Shown here one piece after another: positions 14,036 to 26,000 of a stretch of 64,000 bases of DNA (positions within the stretch are counted from its first letter, which is position 1; each line of letters starts with the position of its first letter). The DNA is from Protula sp. h YS-2021. Lineage: Eukaryota; Annelida; Polychaeta; Sabellida; Serpulidae. Where the stretch lies: NCBI GenBank assembly GCA_949752745.1, contig OX457033.1, positions 19,135,907 through 19,199,906 of the forward strand, written 5' to 3'. A program made the translations under genes and the position numbers. The notes beneath the pieces were generated by a model. That model was not told the origin of the DNA, ran no database searches, and saw nothing but the letters and a program-made list of their open reading frames with translations.

Positions 14036-17000
14036 TAGATATATATGTTGCACCCCCTCCTACCTCCCTCCCTCCCCCTCCCCTCCAGACTGAACCCCTT
14101 GTCTACAGCATGAAATAACTCCGAATGTGATACACTCAACATGCAGAAACAACAACATCAAAACCACTGAGAACCAAAAAAGGTTAATTTAAATTTAAAG
14201 AAATTTAACTTTTTTATTTGTTGTTGTTACTTTTAAAATTAAGAAAAGTTCACATGCATAAGCCATAAATGCTACGATAACAGACGAAGCGTCTCTTAGC
14301 AACCAGGAAGTTAACAAGACAATAAAAACAAGGGGAAGATATTCGCTCTCATGTCTAGCAACCAGGAAGTTAACCAGACAATAAAAACAATGGGAAGATA
14401 TTCGCTCTCGTGCCTTCACTTTTCTTGAAAATGTCCCCAACGTGAGCACGAAAATCTCAAAAATTTATTGAAGGCAGTAATAAAATGAACTAGAACACGC
14501 ATTGTTTAATACTGTTTAGACACCGTTCAACACCTTCAACACGTTTTAGAACACAATCAAAAGCGTCACCCACAAGACACAGTTTGCAAAAACTTTTGAG
14601 AAAACAAACAAACAAACAGAACACCTCTAAAATACCTCTAATTCTCGTTGTCTACGAGATATCTCGTGATCCAGTTGCCTGTCAAGCGTCTCAAGCTGTG
14701 CGCTTCTTTTTTCTATGGTAGATTCTAGTCGGTCAATGCCGCTCTTCTTCTCGTCTGCTTCTCGTTCTAGTCTCGCCAAAGTCTCGCGACCCTCATCCAA
14801 CTTCACGTCCATTCGGGATCACATCAATAGTTAGCATTTATTTTGTTCTACTCTTAAAATTAATTTCTTCCCTAAATTCTACAACTGGTATATGTTTAAG
14901 TAGAGACCGCTGAATGTTAGTGACGTTTTTTAAAATATATTTTATCTTCAAAGAAGCAAAGAAAGGCACAAATTAGTTTTGACACGTCAAACTTTGAAAA
15001 CAATTTTAAAACTGCTACACAAATACTGCAAACCAAAGCGACTGGAGATTTAATAGAAACGGAAGTTTTTCATGTATTTCTGTATTTTTTCTCGCTCTTT
15101 GTTTTTGTTTATTTACAGATTGTGCCGTACTAAATAAGCCTGCTGAAGAAATACACGAAAAAGAAAGTGAGTCTTTTCTAACAAAAAGTTAATGCATAAA
15201 TTTTAAAACGGCAGCTATAAGTCACGAGGCTACGCTATTGTCTAAATAGTAAGAAACAACGCCAAAGGTCGTATGTACAACATTATTTCATGTCCACTGC
15301 AAGTCAGCCTAGTCGTGAGCTGCAACGTGTAGCCAATCAAATGCCGCAACACATAATGCGCGGCCAATAAACTTCTGTCAAACGATGGCAAGAAGATATT
15401 TCCGTGAAATAAAATAAACGAAAAAAAAAAAAATCAAGACATCAACTTGTCGGCCTGCAAAAAAATATGTGACGCGAAATCATAAATGGTAAGAGTAATG
15501 GCAACACATTCAACAACCAATCAGATTGAGGCACCTTTTTTGTGACGGCTTCTATGTGTCGTCGGCGCTCGGATATCACCCGGTCCGCATCTTGCAAAGC
15601 CGTTAATTTTTCTTCCTGTTTCGTTTCGCTCAGTACCAGATCGCTTCGCAATTCAGTCAATCTGTGCCAAATAAACAAACAAATAAATAAAAATTAACGA
15701 ATTGTTTAGAACATGTTCAGTGATATATTACGGTAACTGTTACCCTTTTTTATTATCCAGTAAAGTGAATGAAAAATGTGCTTTCCGAAGAATTATGAAC
15801 GAACAATTCACAAAAAAGATTTTTTTCATCAATAGAAACTGACTTTATATTGTTTTCAGATTATCACGTGGTGTGCTCTGGACAAAATTACCTGCTTTCA
15901 GCATCTGCTATTCTGGAGTTTAGGCCGTAATATTCCTCATCTTTTCCCGATATCACCTGCAGGAGAGACGACAAGAAACAGTGCCCCTGCAGCTCACGCC
16001 ATAGTATGTCATAGGAACACATAATAGGAACTCCGTGGTCTTATCCAAACAGTATGTATATAAGACACATAATAGGAATACTCTGTGGTATTTCTGCAAA
16101 TAAAACCTGTCATACGACAATTTTTCAAAATATTTTTTACTGGATAAAATAAAGATTATATATGTTATTACAAGCTACGCGTCTATAACACGAACACCCC
16201 GCCAGTTCACGGACTCTTAACAGCGCACGTACTTTTTGAATCTCTTGCAGCAGCTGCTGCTGTTTGACGCGGGCTTCTCGCAGCTGCGAGAACTCCTCCT
16301 CCACGCTCTGTACTTTCTCCTCCGTCGTGAGCAGCTTGATGCCCGCCTCACGCGCTCGCTTCTCCATCTCCGCCGTGTCTCGTGCCGTGCTCTGAAAGTA
16401 CATGTGCACTTTGTCATCACCTCCAGTCAAGTGATAACAACTGACACTGGGTTGTATAAATCACTGGACTATGTAAACCCGTGCAATTATAAACCCCATA
16501 AAAATGCCGAACTGTATCGACTCCTACCCCGCGACCCCCCCTCCCCTGCGGACGCTCCGGCGCCAACAGGTAGCCCCTCAAGCTTGACTTGGTGGTATTG
16601 CTGTATGGTGCTTTCAGCGCGTACAGGGCTACCCCCTCCCCCCCCCCCCCGCGGCATCTCTGATTCCCAGGCCCGTATCTGGTCTTTCTGCTGTCTGGTA
16701 CCTGCAACCCTCCCCAAGTCTCTCCTGCCCCGGTCCCTACCTGCAGCCCCTCTCTGGCCTGGTCGTACTGGTGTGGGGTACCTGCAGCCCCCAAACCTGT
16801 GGGATGCCCACAACCCGTACCTGCAGCCCCTCCCTCTGTATGGTACCTGCAGCCACCCCCACCCTCCTAGTATGCCCCGGCCCGTACCTGCAGCCCCTCC
16901 CTCTACATGGCACCTGCAGCCCCCCACCCCTCTCATATGCCTCGACCCGTACCTGCAGTCATTCCCGGGCCTGGTCGTACTGCTGTGGCACCAGCAGCCC

Positions 17001-20000
17001 CCTCCCCACCCCTCTCGTATGCCCCGACCCGTACCTGCAGCCCCTCCCTGGCCTGGTCGTACTGCTGTATGGTAGAACGCGCTTCTTTTTGTGCCTCCGC
17101 CAGATCCATCTCCGTCTCCATGAGCAGCTTGTCCGCCTCGCGAAGCTCTGCTCGCCTGCGATTTGTCAAAATAACAAAATAACCGTGTTGTTCTTTTGTA
17201 TAAGCAAAGTATTCCTTGGTGTAAAACGTTAACAGCCTCGCACCGAACATTTCTGCAGTTTAAACCAAAACTTTTTAATTTATTTTCCAGTTTTAACTTG
17301 CGCATGATGTTATGCCGCGTCATTCGAAACGGCAGTAAGAAAATATTGCCTTGTTGTTGTGAATTATGCAGGGGATTGAAGGCATATTCACGATTAAAAC
17401 TTACATCAAGCTCCTTCACTCCCAGTTTCAACACGTTTCATTACCTTTTGGCTAATGTTTCTTCCAAGCAGTCAATTTCTTCAATGAGGTAGTCTTTACG
17501 ACTGACGGAGCTGCGCGGAGGGTAGTCATAGTCGTAGTCCGACTCGTACGGGTTGATGTGCAGCTGCTCATCCAGGTAGTCCCTGCAACACGTGGTGACT
17601 AGCAGCACGTATGTTATCACTGGTGAACACGTGGTGACTAGCTGACTGGCAGCACGTATGTTACCACTGGCGAACACGTGGTGACTAGCTGACTGGCAGC
17701 ACGTATGTTACCACTGGCGAACACGTGGTGACTAGCTGACTGGCAGCACATATGTTACCACTGGTGACCACGTGGTGACTAGCTGACTGGCAGCACGCAT
17801 GTTACCACTGGCGAACACGTTGTGACTAGCTGACTGGCAGGAAGCATGTTACACTGGCGAACACGTGGTGACTAGCTGACTGGCAGCACGTGTGTTGCCG
17901 TTGGTGAACACGTGGTGACTAGCTAACTGACAGCATACATGTTACAACACGTGTATTGTAACAGGGGTTCGCAAACAAATTTTAACAGATAATTTGTGTA
18001 GAATATCCGGTGAGTATTACAATATTTTCGTCAACGATTTATTTGTTTAGAAGTCCTTCGGCCCCCTAGAAATTTTGAAAACGTTGTTTAATGGATAGAC
18101 CCTTACTTGCGTCGCTTGCGCTTGGTCGCTTTGCCGTACTTGAGCTGATGTAGTTCCTCTCTGGCCGCTTCACGCTGCGCAAGGAGACGCTTCTCTGTGT
18201 CCTTCATGCCGCGGAGGGATTTCTTCTGCCGCTCTATGGCTAAATCTAGTCCCTCGAGCTCGGCGCGGCGATCCTACAAAGCAGGTGTCGCACACACACA
18301 TCACATGTGGTCAAAAGATCCAGGTGAGCAGCCAGAGAACTGGATCAAAATTATATCGCAATCTTTACAGTGTAGAGTTGGTTACTTTCCCTTCTTGTTT
18401 TGATCAGTTTTGTTTAAAAAAAATTAACAAATAAATAATACAAAATAAACAAATGGAGTTTACGTTTTTATGTAATCTACAAAAAAAGCAATGTGTTTAC
18501 CTCTAGTTCCGCCTGGAGTCTGCGTACAATGGTTGCTTCTTCATCCTCAAAAAGCACTCTCCGCGAATCTGTACTTTCTCCCTGAAGTAACAGACAATGC
18601 TTACACAGTTCTCTTTCCTCTCACCCTGACAACCGCTAACAATGACCAGTTTCCAAATAGAAGCCCTGGGCTTTTTTTCGGAAACCCCCGGTAACAATGG
18701 CTATTGTGGCCCGCAGCCTTGACCAGACTGGCAACAACACACATAGCGATATCGTAAAACATTTCCCCTTCAGTTATCGCCTGCCGAGGACCAAACACTG
18801 GGCAATTTTGAATCGATTTCGCTTTCGACTTTTCGCCCCCTTACATTACGAAGTAAGCCAACTGGGCGCCATTGCCATTTCTCATAAACGATGACAACAC
18901 CCCCCCCCCCCCATCCCTTCCCATGGAAAATGTTAATCTAAAAACAAAAAGTCCAGATTTAAAGTTATGTACGTAGTTTATTTACTTCAATACGTCTGAA
19001 TGTGTAATATACTTTTTACGACATAAACAATGACGCAGGAGAATTTACCCGCTTGTCGCTTCTGGATTTGCTTTTTAGGCGTCTGATTTTGTCCTGCAGT
19101 TTTTCTATATAATCTTCCTATAAAGTACCAAACACAAAAGTACTATTAGTTCCTAAAAGCTTTAGGTATTAGTCGAGGAACAAAAGTACCGTGCGCACAT
19201 CTGAACCAGTTTTTTTTTATATCCGAGATACTCTCAAGCACTAATTCAACAACATTTATCGTAAATTTCGTTCCAACTGGCATAGAGTAGCAGGAAGAAA
19301 AAAATGTAAGTGTAGAAAACGGAGACCATGTCATGGTGCTGCGGGACATTGCAGACGAGTCCTTCCTCCGATCGCGTCTTCTTCAGTATGCCCTTGCGCG
19401 CACTACCGCCCTCTGCCGGTAAAAACAAGAAAAGAAAAACATTAAGTCAAGGCTGTGCCAGTATTTGGTCATCACAGGGGAGACACCTACCGATCCTGCG
19501 ATGATAACATAAATAATCTAAGGATGATTTCTAGGAGCGAGAGAGGAGGTCGAGATAAAATAAATGCCGCTCCTGCGATCAATACTTTGGATAAAAATAG
19601 CATTAAAATGCTCCATTGACTCAGACGAAGTACAACCCCCCCCCCCCCCCGAATACTCGCCGCACACCTATGGCGTGATTTTGACAAACAACTCGCCCTT
19701 CTACTTCCCCCTCCCCTCCCCACTCCCACCCCCCTCCTCCAATATTTTGCTCATAAAAGCGACCTGCTGGGATATGTAACGTTATAAACTCCCATCCCAT
19801 GTAAATGACACTTGTCTTGTGCCCGTTCAAGTGCCAACTAGAAACGTGAGAAATACGAAAATTACAGATTATGACATGAACTTACGAACTTCGTAAGCGA
19901 AGTACATCCTGCCCTGTCAGTGTATTTATATATCCTTTTGACGACCAATCAGGCCAGCCGTCAGCTGGTTAATAACATCACGTGACACTATCCTCTCTCT

Positions 20001-23000
20001 CGTCTCTTCAAGCGGTTGCTTTGCTATTCGCTACACTTTATTTTATTTACACTTATTGCTTAAAGAAAATTTACACGAAAAAAAAAAATGCACCAGGTCT
20101 AAATGAACGGCCATAACTTTGACTCTGCAATGACAGACACAGACAAGAATTTGCCCATTGTTATCAACATTCCATGCCAGTCAACTGATCCTGAATAGTG
20201 AACAAAAGGGGGGGGGCACTCTCCTTAAGTATGAATGGAAAGAACAGCGACCCGCTACAATAGCGAACACAAACGGGCTTAGGATAAATTTGAGTGAGGG
20301 GATTAACCCCACATATCACACACCATTTATGCGTTTGGAGGGAGGGGGGGGGGGGGGGTGGTGAGAGAGGGGCTGAGCACACTTTTCTCGACCCACCCTC
20401 TCCTACCAGCTATAACAATAAAAACACTGTAAATGTACACTAACTCTCATCAATAATAAGAAGGCCCATAACAAAAGGGAGCATGCGGGGGCACTCAAGC
20501 ACGATCAGAGTGAAATCGATAACCCAATCAGCGGATAATCGATCACCTAATCACCTTTCGAGGACACTTCGCTCTCAGGTGATAATGCGATATGTGTAAA
20601 AGCACGACAGTTCAGCTCGTGCATTACAACAAACTTTTGATAAAACACGCACTTATTACCAACATTTTCCAGCATTCTACTAAAGAAGGTCCCTCCTGTT
20701 TCTTATATATTTTCGATCGATACAGAGCGCAAAACTAAACACGGCTGTGCAACAATACAGGGTAAGGTTCGATGTCAGTGTTTCGCGCTTTCAGCTTCAG
20801 TTTATAGCGTTCTCAAATCAGCGCTTGTGCAGTTCTTCCATTTCTTTCTGGATTCCCAGAAAACAGGAATGGATCTTACTCTTAATTCACAGTTGATCTC
20901 ATGTAAATGTGGTACCAGCAGCGGAGATCGAGAAAACAGATTTCACATATATTTGAATTTCTGACTCTGTCTTGCTTATCAGAATCATGGGATGCACGAG
21001 GTTTTGCAGTTCAAAGGTCACATGAAGGTCACACGAAAGCTGCCAAAACATGCTACCATCAGCTATAAATGTACACTGCTCACGAAACATTTAACCTGCC
21101 ACTCTATACTCACACACACAGCCACAATATAAGGCAATCATTTAAGTACAACCATACAATGAACCAATCATTCAGGTACAGCCACACAATGAGTCAATCA
21201 TTTAGGTTACCTGCTAGTGGTGTACTCATCATGGTGGGTTGGATGTAGCTGGCGTCGGGGGTCACGTGACCGCCATGCAGCATGGCGCCCGGGCCAGCTA
21301 TAGGCGTGCTGGAGGCCGAGAACTGGATATCGCCCAATGATCTTGATCTGTGAAGTCCTCGACCCCGCGGTGACCTCTGCAGAATTACAGCGTCATCCAA
21401 GTTGACATGTTCTGCAAATGAAAACATACAAGGCATATCATTGCCGTCTGTCAATTAAACCAGTAAGAAAAATAAACATCAACAATAAACTATGTCCTTA
21501 CTTGGATTTAGGAAAAAATAAATACCCAGTTCTTTTAAGGATCTAAAGCACTTATTTAATTTTTATTTTTCAATTAAACTTAAGTTACCGTGTCCTTCTG
21601 GCAGGTAAATTTGTCCATCCGGTCCCATCATCCCATGAATGACCTCTTCACCTTGGGCCTGATCCAGATCCCCATGCCCCTGAGATCCCCGCGCATGCGC
21701 GGAATGTGGTACACTTCCGGCGAGCGCGTGGTCTTGACCTTGAAGGTCATATTCAGGGCGGCCGGTATTTGGTGTCGCCATCCCCTGAGGGTAAGATCCG
21801 GGTACTTGCGGGTGCTGCGGATGAGTCATCACATTCTGTGGTTGCGTCATCACATTTTGTGGTTGCGTCATCACATTCTGTGGATGCGTTATCATATTTT
21901 GTGGCTGCACTGCATTTTGAGGCTGGAGTGGCTGCAGCTGAGGGGCTAACCCCTGCGGAGGCATGGCTGAGCCTTCTGGCTGACTCACTAGACCATACGG
22001 TTGAGTCACTAAAGCATGCGGTTGAGTCACTAGAGCATGCGGTTGGGTCACTAAACCATGCGGTTGGGTCATTAGACCTTGCGGATGGGTCACTAGACCT
22101 TGCGGTTGGCTTATTAAGCCCTGCGGTTGACTCACTAAGCCTTGACCTTGCGTCATCGGTGGCACGCCCATTTTTGGCTGTGTGACGTCATGATATTCAG
22201 GGGGCAAGGGTATCTGCCCGTGCGCGGACGCAGGTCCGGCCCGATGCTCCGCACGTCCGATACGCCCGTCCGGATAATACTCATCCTGATCCGTATAGTT
22301 GTCATCGTAAAACATGGGCATCGGTCTGCCTCGCCCACGACGATCGCTTCTCCTATGTCGATCCTGAATATCAAAAGTATTAATATAGCTGGTGAAACAA
22401 AAACAACATTTGTGACAACACTTCTCTCAAAAAATAACAGTTAGCACTATTGGAATAAGTAATTGTTCACGGTGAAAAACATATCGACACTAAACAAGAC
22501 AAGTTAATTACCAGGACTAAACCTTTCTTATCACACGTAACTAGAGAACGCCCACTATAGGCACCACTTGCCTCTGCGTCACGGGGATCTGCGTAGGCAT
22601 GCGCGTGCCGCGGGCTGAACCTCTCCACACGGGGGCGCTGTTCCTGCATGGAGGAGCGCAGGTCGTCTGCTGCCCGCAGGAAGTCGCGCACTTCCGCCTC
22701 GTACTCTCTGTCATCTTAAAATACAAAACCAACACATAAATCCCACCACTTCTATGCGCGGGGCATGAACAGGACACGTTGTATATTTTAACTATCCTCT
22801 CTCTCTCTCTTCTTTCTATCTTTCTTTCTGTCTCTCGCTCTCTTTCCCTCTTTTTCCCTCTCTCCCTTTCTTTCTTTCTTTCTGTCTCTCGCTCTATTTC
22901 CCTCTCTTTCCCTCTCTCCCTTTCTTTCTATCTTTCTTTCTGTCTCTCTCCCTCTTCTCCTTCTTGTCCTCCGTATCGCTACTGCGTTTTCATTTCCCAT

Positions 23001-26000
23001 ACTATGGACGAGCGCAGGGTTTTACCGACCCGTTACGTATCACTCCACCACATGGCTTATTCCTTGCTGTTTTCCGGACCCCCCTGGCTACGTACAGCTT
23101 TGTTTACCATGATGTGGCTCTTCCATTCTGTCGAGCACCCCCCCCCCCCTGGCTACGTACAGCTTTGTTTACCATGATGTGGCTCTTCCATTCTGTCGAG
23201 GACCCCCCCTGGCTACGTACAGCTTTGTTTACCATGATGTGGCTCTTCCATTCTGTCGAGGACCCCCCTGGCTACGTACAGCTTTGTTACCATGATGTGG
23301 CTCTTCCATTCTGTCGAGCATCCCCCTGGCTACGTACAGCTTTGTTTACCATGATGTGGCTCTTCCATTCTGTCGAGCATCCCCCCTGGCTACGTACAGC
23401 TTTGTTTACCATGATGTGGCTCTTCCATTCTGTCGAGCACCCCCCTGGCTACGTACAGCTTTGTTTACCATGATGTGGCTCTTCCATTCTGTCGAGCATC
23501 CCCCCTGGCTACGTACAGCTTTGTTTACCATGATGTGGCTCTTCCATTCTGTCGAGCACCCCCCCTGGCTACGTACAGCTTTGTTTACCATGATGTGGCT
23601 CTTCCATTCTGTCGAGCATCCCCCCCTGGCTACGTACAGCTTTGTTTACCATGATGTGGCTCTTCCATTCTGTCGAGCACCCCCTGGCTACGTACAGCTT
23701 TGTTTACCATGATGTGGCTCTTCCATTCTGTCGAGCACCCCCCCCCCCTGGCTACGTACAGCTTTGTTTACCATGATGTGGCTCTTCCATTCTGTCGAGC
23801 ATGTCGTTGAGGCGGAGAATCTCGGCTTTCTGATCCTCTAAGATGTCGTACAGCTCTCGCATTTCTTCCTTCTGGGCAGCTGTTAATTTTTTTTTTTATT
23901 TTAGTTTCTCTATTTTAACACAATGCTTGTTATATAATTATTTTACATCAAAACATCATAACACATGTACGAAGATTACCAAAAATGATTGCTTTAATGT
24001 AGTTGAAACAGCTAAATGACAAGTCAAATGGCAACAAGTTGCAATTAGCTGATAAAACTGACAAACCCATCTTACATTTCAGGGCCAATATCAGCAATCT
24101 TCTCATACACATAATACATATCATGAAATAAGCAGAATATTCCTCAGATCGGAGAGATTACAGACAGAAGCGTGTTTTTCTCGTGTTTTACTGTAGTTTT
24201 TATTGTTGTTGTTTTTTTATGACGTCACGGCTAGCCTACCAGCAGTGTTTGACGTCTTGTCGCTCTTCTTCAGTTCCCGGCTCAGCATGTCATTTTTCTC
24301 CTGCAGTTCGTCCTGTAACGAGTCGATTTCCCGCTGAGCACGCGCGAGTTCTTGTATGGCTGCCTCCAAGCGAGGGTCGTCATGCTTAAGGCCGTGCTGC
24401 AATCGCCAAAATAAAAAAAAAATCCCCAAATTTAACATCATTCTATAATACAAGTTTAAGATTTCTATGATTTTAGTTATGTTAAGATCATAATTATGAA
24501 ACCACACCGTGGCAAAAGCTTGACTAGCACCAGTATCTATCAAGACTCGTTAATTTGTAACTCAGAAATAACATTCAATTGTTCAAAATCCAACTGATAA
24601 ACTGTACAACTGTTCAAAGTGGGCAATTTTACCCAAACTGAGGTTTTACCCGTGCATTTCATTGTCAACTACTCGCATCAGAATTCGTCATTATTTTAAC
24701 CTTTGCGCCGTTTTGCGCACCCCCTCCCCCCCCCCCCCCCCCCACACACACACAAACACACAAAAGTGCTCGCTTAGAAGTTCGTGTGAGCAGCACTGCA
24801 ATAAACAGGTCACCTTTGTTCTTTGTCTGCTGCTACTCGTGTCCCTTTCTCCTCTGTCACTGGACGATTCCTTGTGACCTCTGCGTGACCTCGAGTGACC
24901 CTTCTCTGACCTGTCGCGACCCCGTGAATGACTGCGAGAGCGCGCATGCTTTGCCGGCGGCGGTCCCAGACTAGCGGACGCGGGTGCCAGGCTACCGGAA
25001 GTGGTTGCGCTTGAGTGACGCTTCTCCAACATATCCCGCAGCTGTTGAGCCTTTTCATCTATGGCTTGTATAGCCTTTAATAAAAAAAATTCCAAACTGC
25101 AAATTCAGAAAAAAAAAAAATACTTGCTTCTCGTAAAAGTTTCACCTCTTAACTGACGAACGTGCCGGTTTTTGTACGAGACACCGCACAGCTCAGGCAA
25201 AAGTGTAACTGGAGTGGTGTTAATTTTCAAGAAAATAAGCAACGCTTGTTTTTTTTCACCTTTTCTGCGGCCTTTTTATCTCGCTTTGCCAGCAACTGTT
25301 TGAGGAAATCAATTTCCTGCTGTAGCTCATCAAACAACGCTTGCTCGTCTGGAGTAAAAGTTTCGTACATTTCCCGCCTTTTTTTAGACCAGGCAGACGA
25401 CGGAATTGTACTCGAACCTTCCTCCTCGCTCGTTGCAGTCTGCTCGCTAGAAGACGCACTGAAATGAAAAAAAAAAACATTTCTTCGCAAAGAAGACCAA
25501 GAAGACAAAGCCACTGACAACTGACACTGTCGCAGTGATGACGTCGGCTGCTGTTAATATGAGTGCTGTGGCTCTACGAGGAATCGATATCGAGGTGGTG
25601 GCCGCGCAGGTGGTAGTCGTTGATGTGACAGCCTGGATATTGAAGGAGGTAGGAAGGAGGGAGGTAGTTTAACTCACGTGTACACAGTGGTGCCCGTTGA
25701 GGTGGTGGTCGCGGAGGAGATGGTCGTGTAGGGGATGGTCGCTGATGTGAGCCTTGGGGTAGAGGGAGGTAGGAAGGAGGGAGGTAGTGTAACTCACCTG
25801 TACACAGTGGTACCCGTGGAGGTGGACGTGGTGGTCGTGGAGGTGGAGGCCTTCGTGCTGGGGATGATCGTTGATGTGACAGCCTTGGGGTAGAGGGAGG
25901 CAGAGAGGTAGTGTAACTCACCTGTACACAGTGGTACCCGTGGAGGTGGACGTGGTGGTCGTGGAGGTGGAGGCCTTCGTGCTGGGGATGATCGTTGATG

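Noticed and set aside
21563..22321. Exon 26 read as a separate single-exon gene
   Set aside because: It has good acceptor and donor sites, joins in phase with neighbours on both sides and sits where vertebrate centriolin has its proline-rich hinge.
22964..23712. Long plus-strand frames with repeated WLFHSVEHPPWLRTALFTMM
   Set aside because: They are antisense readings of the exon 24 junction array; the repeat alone keeps the frames open.
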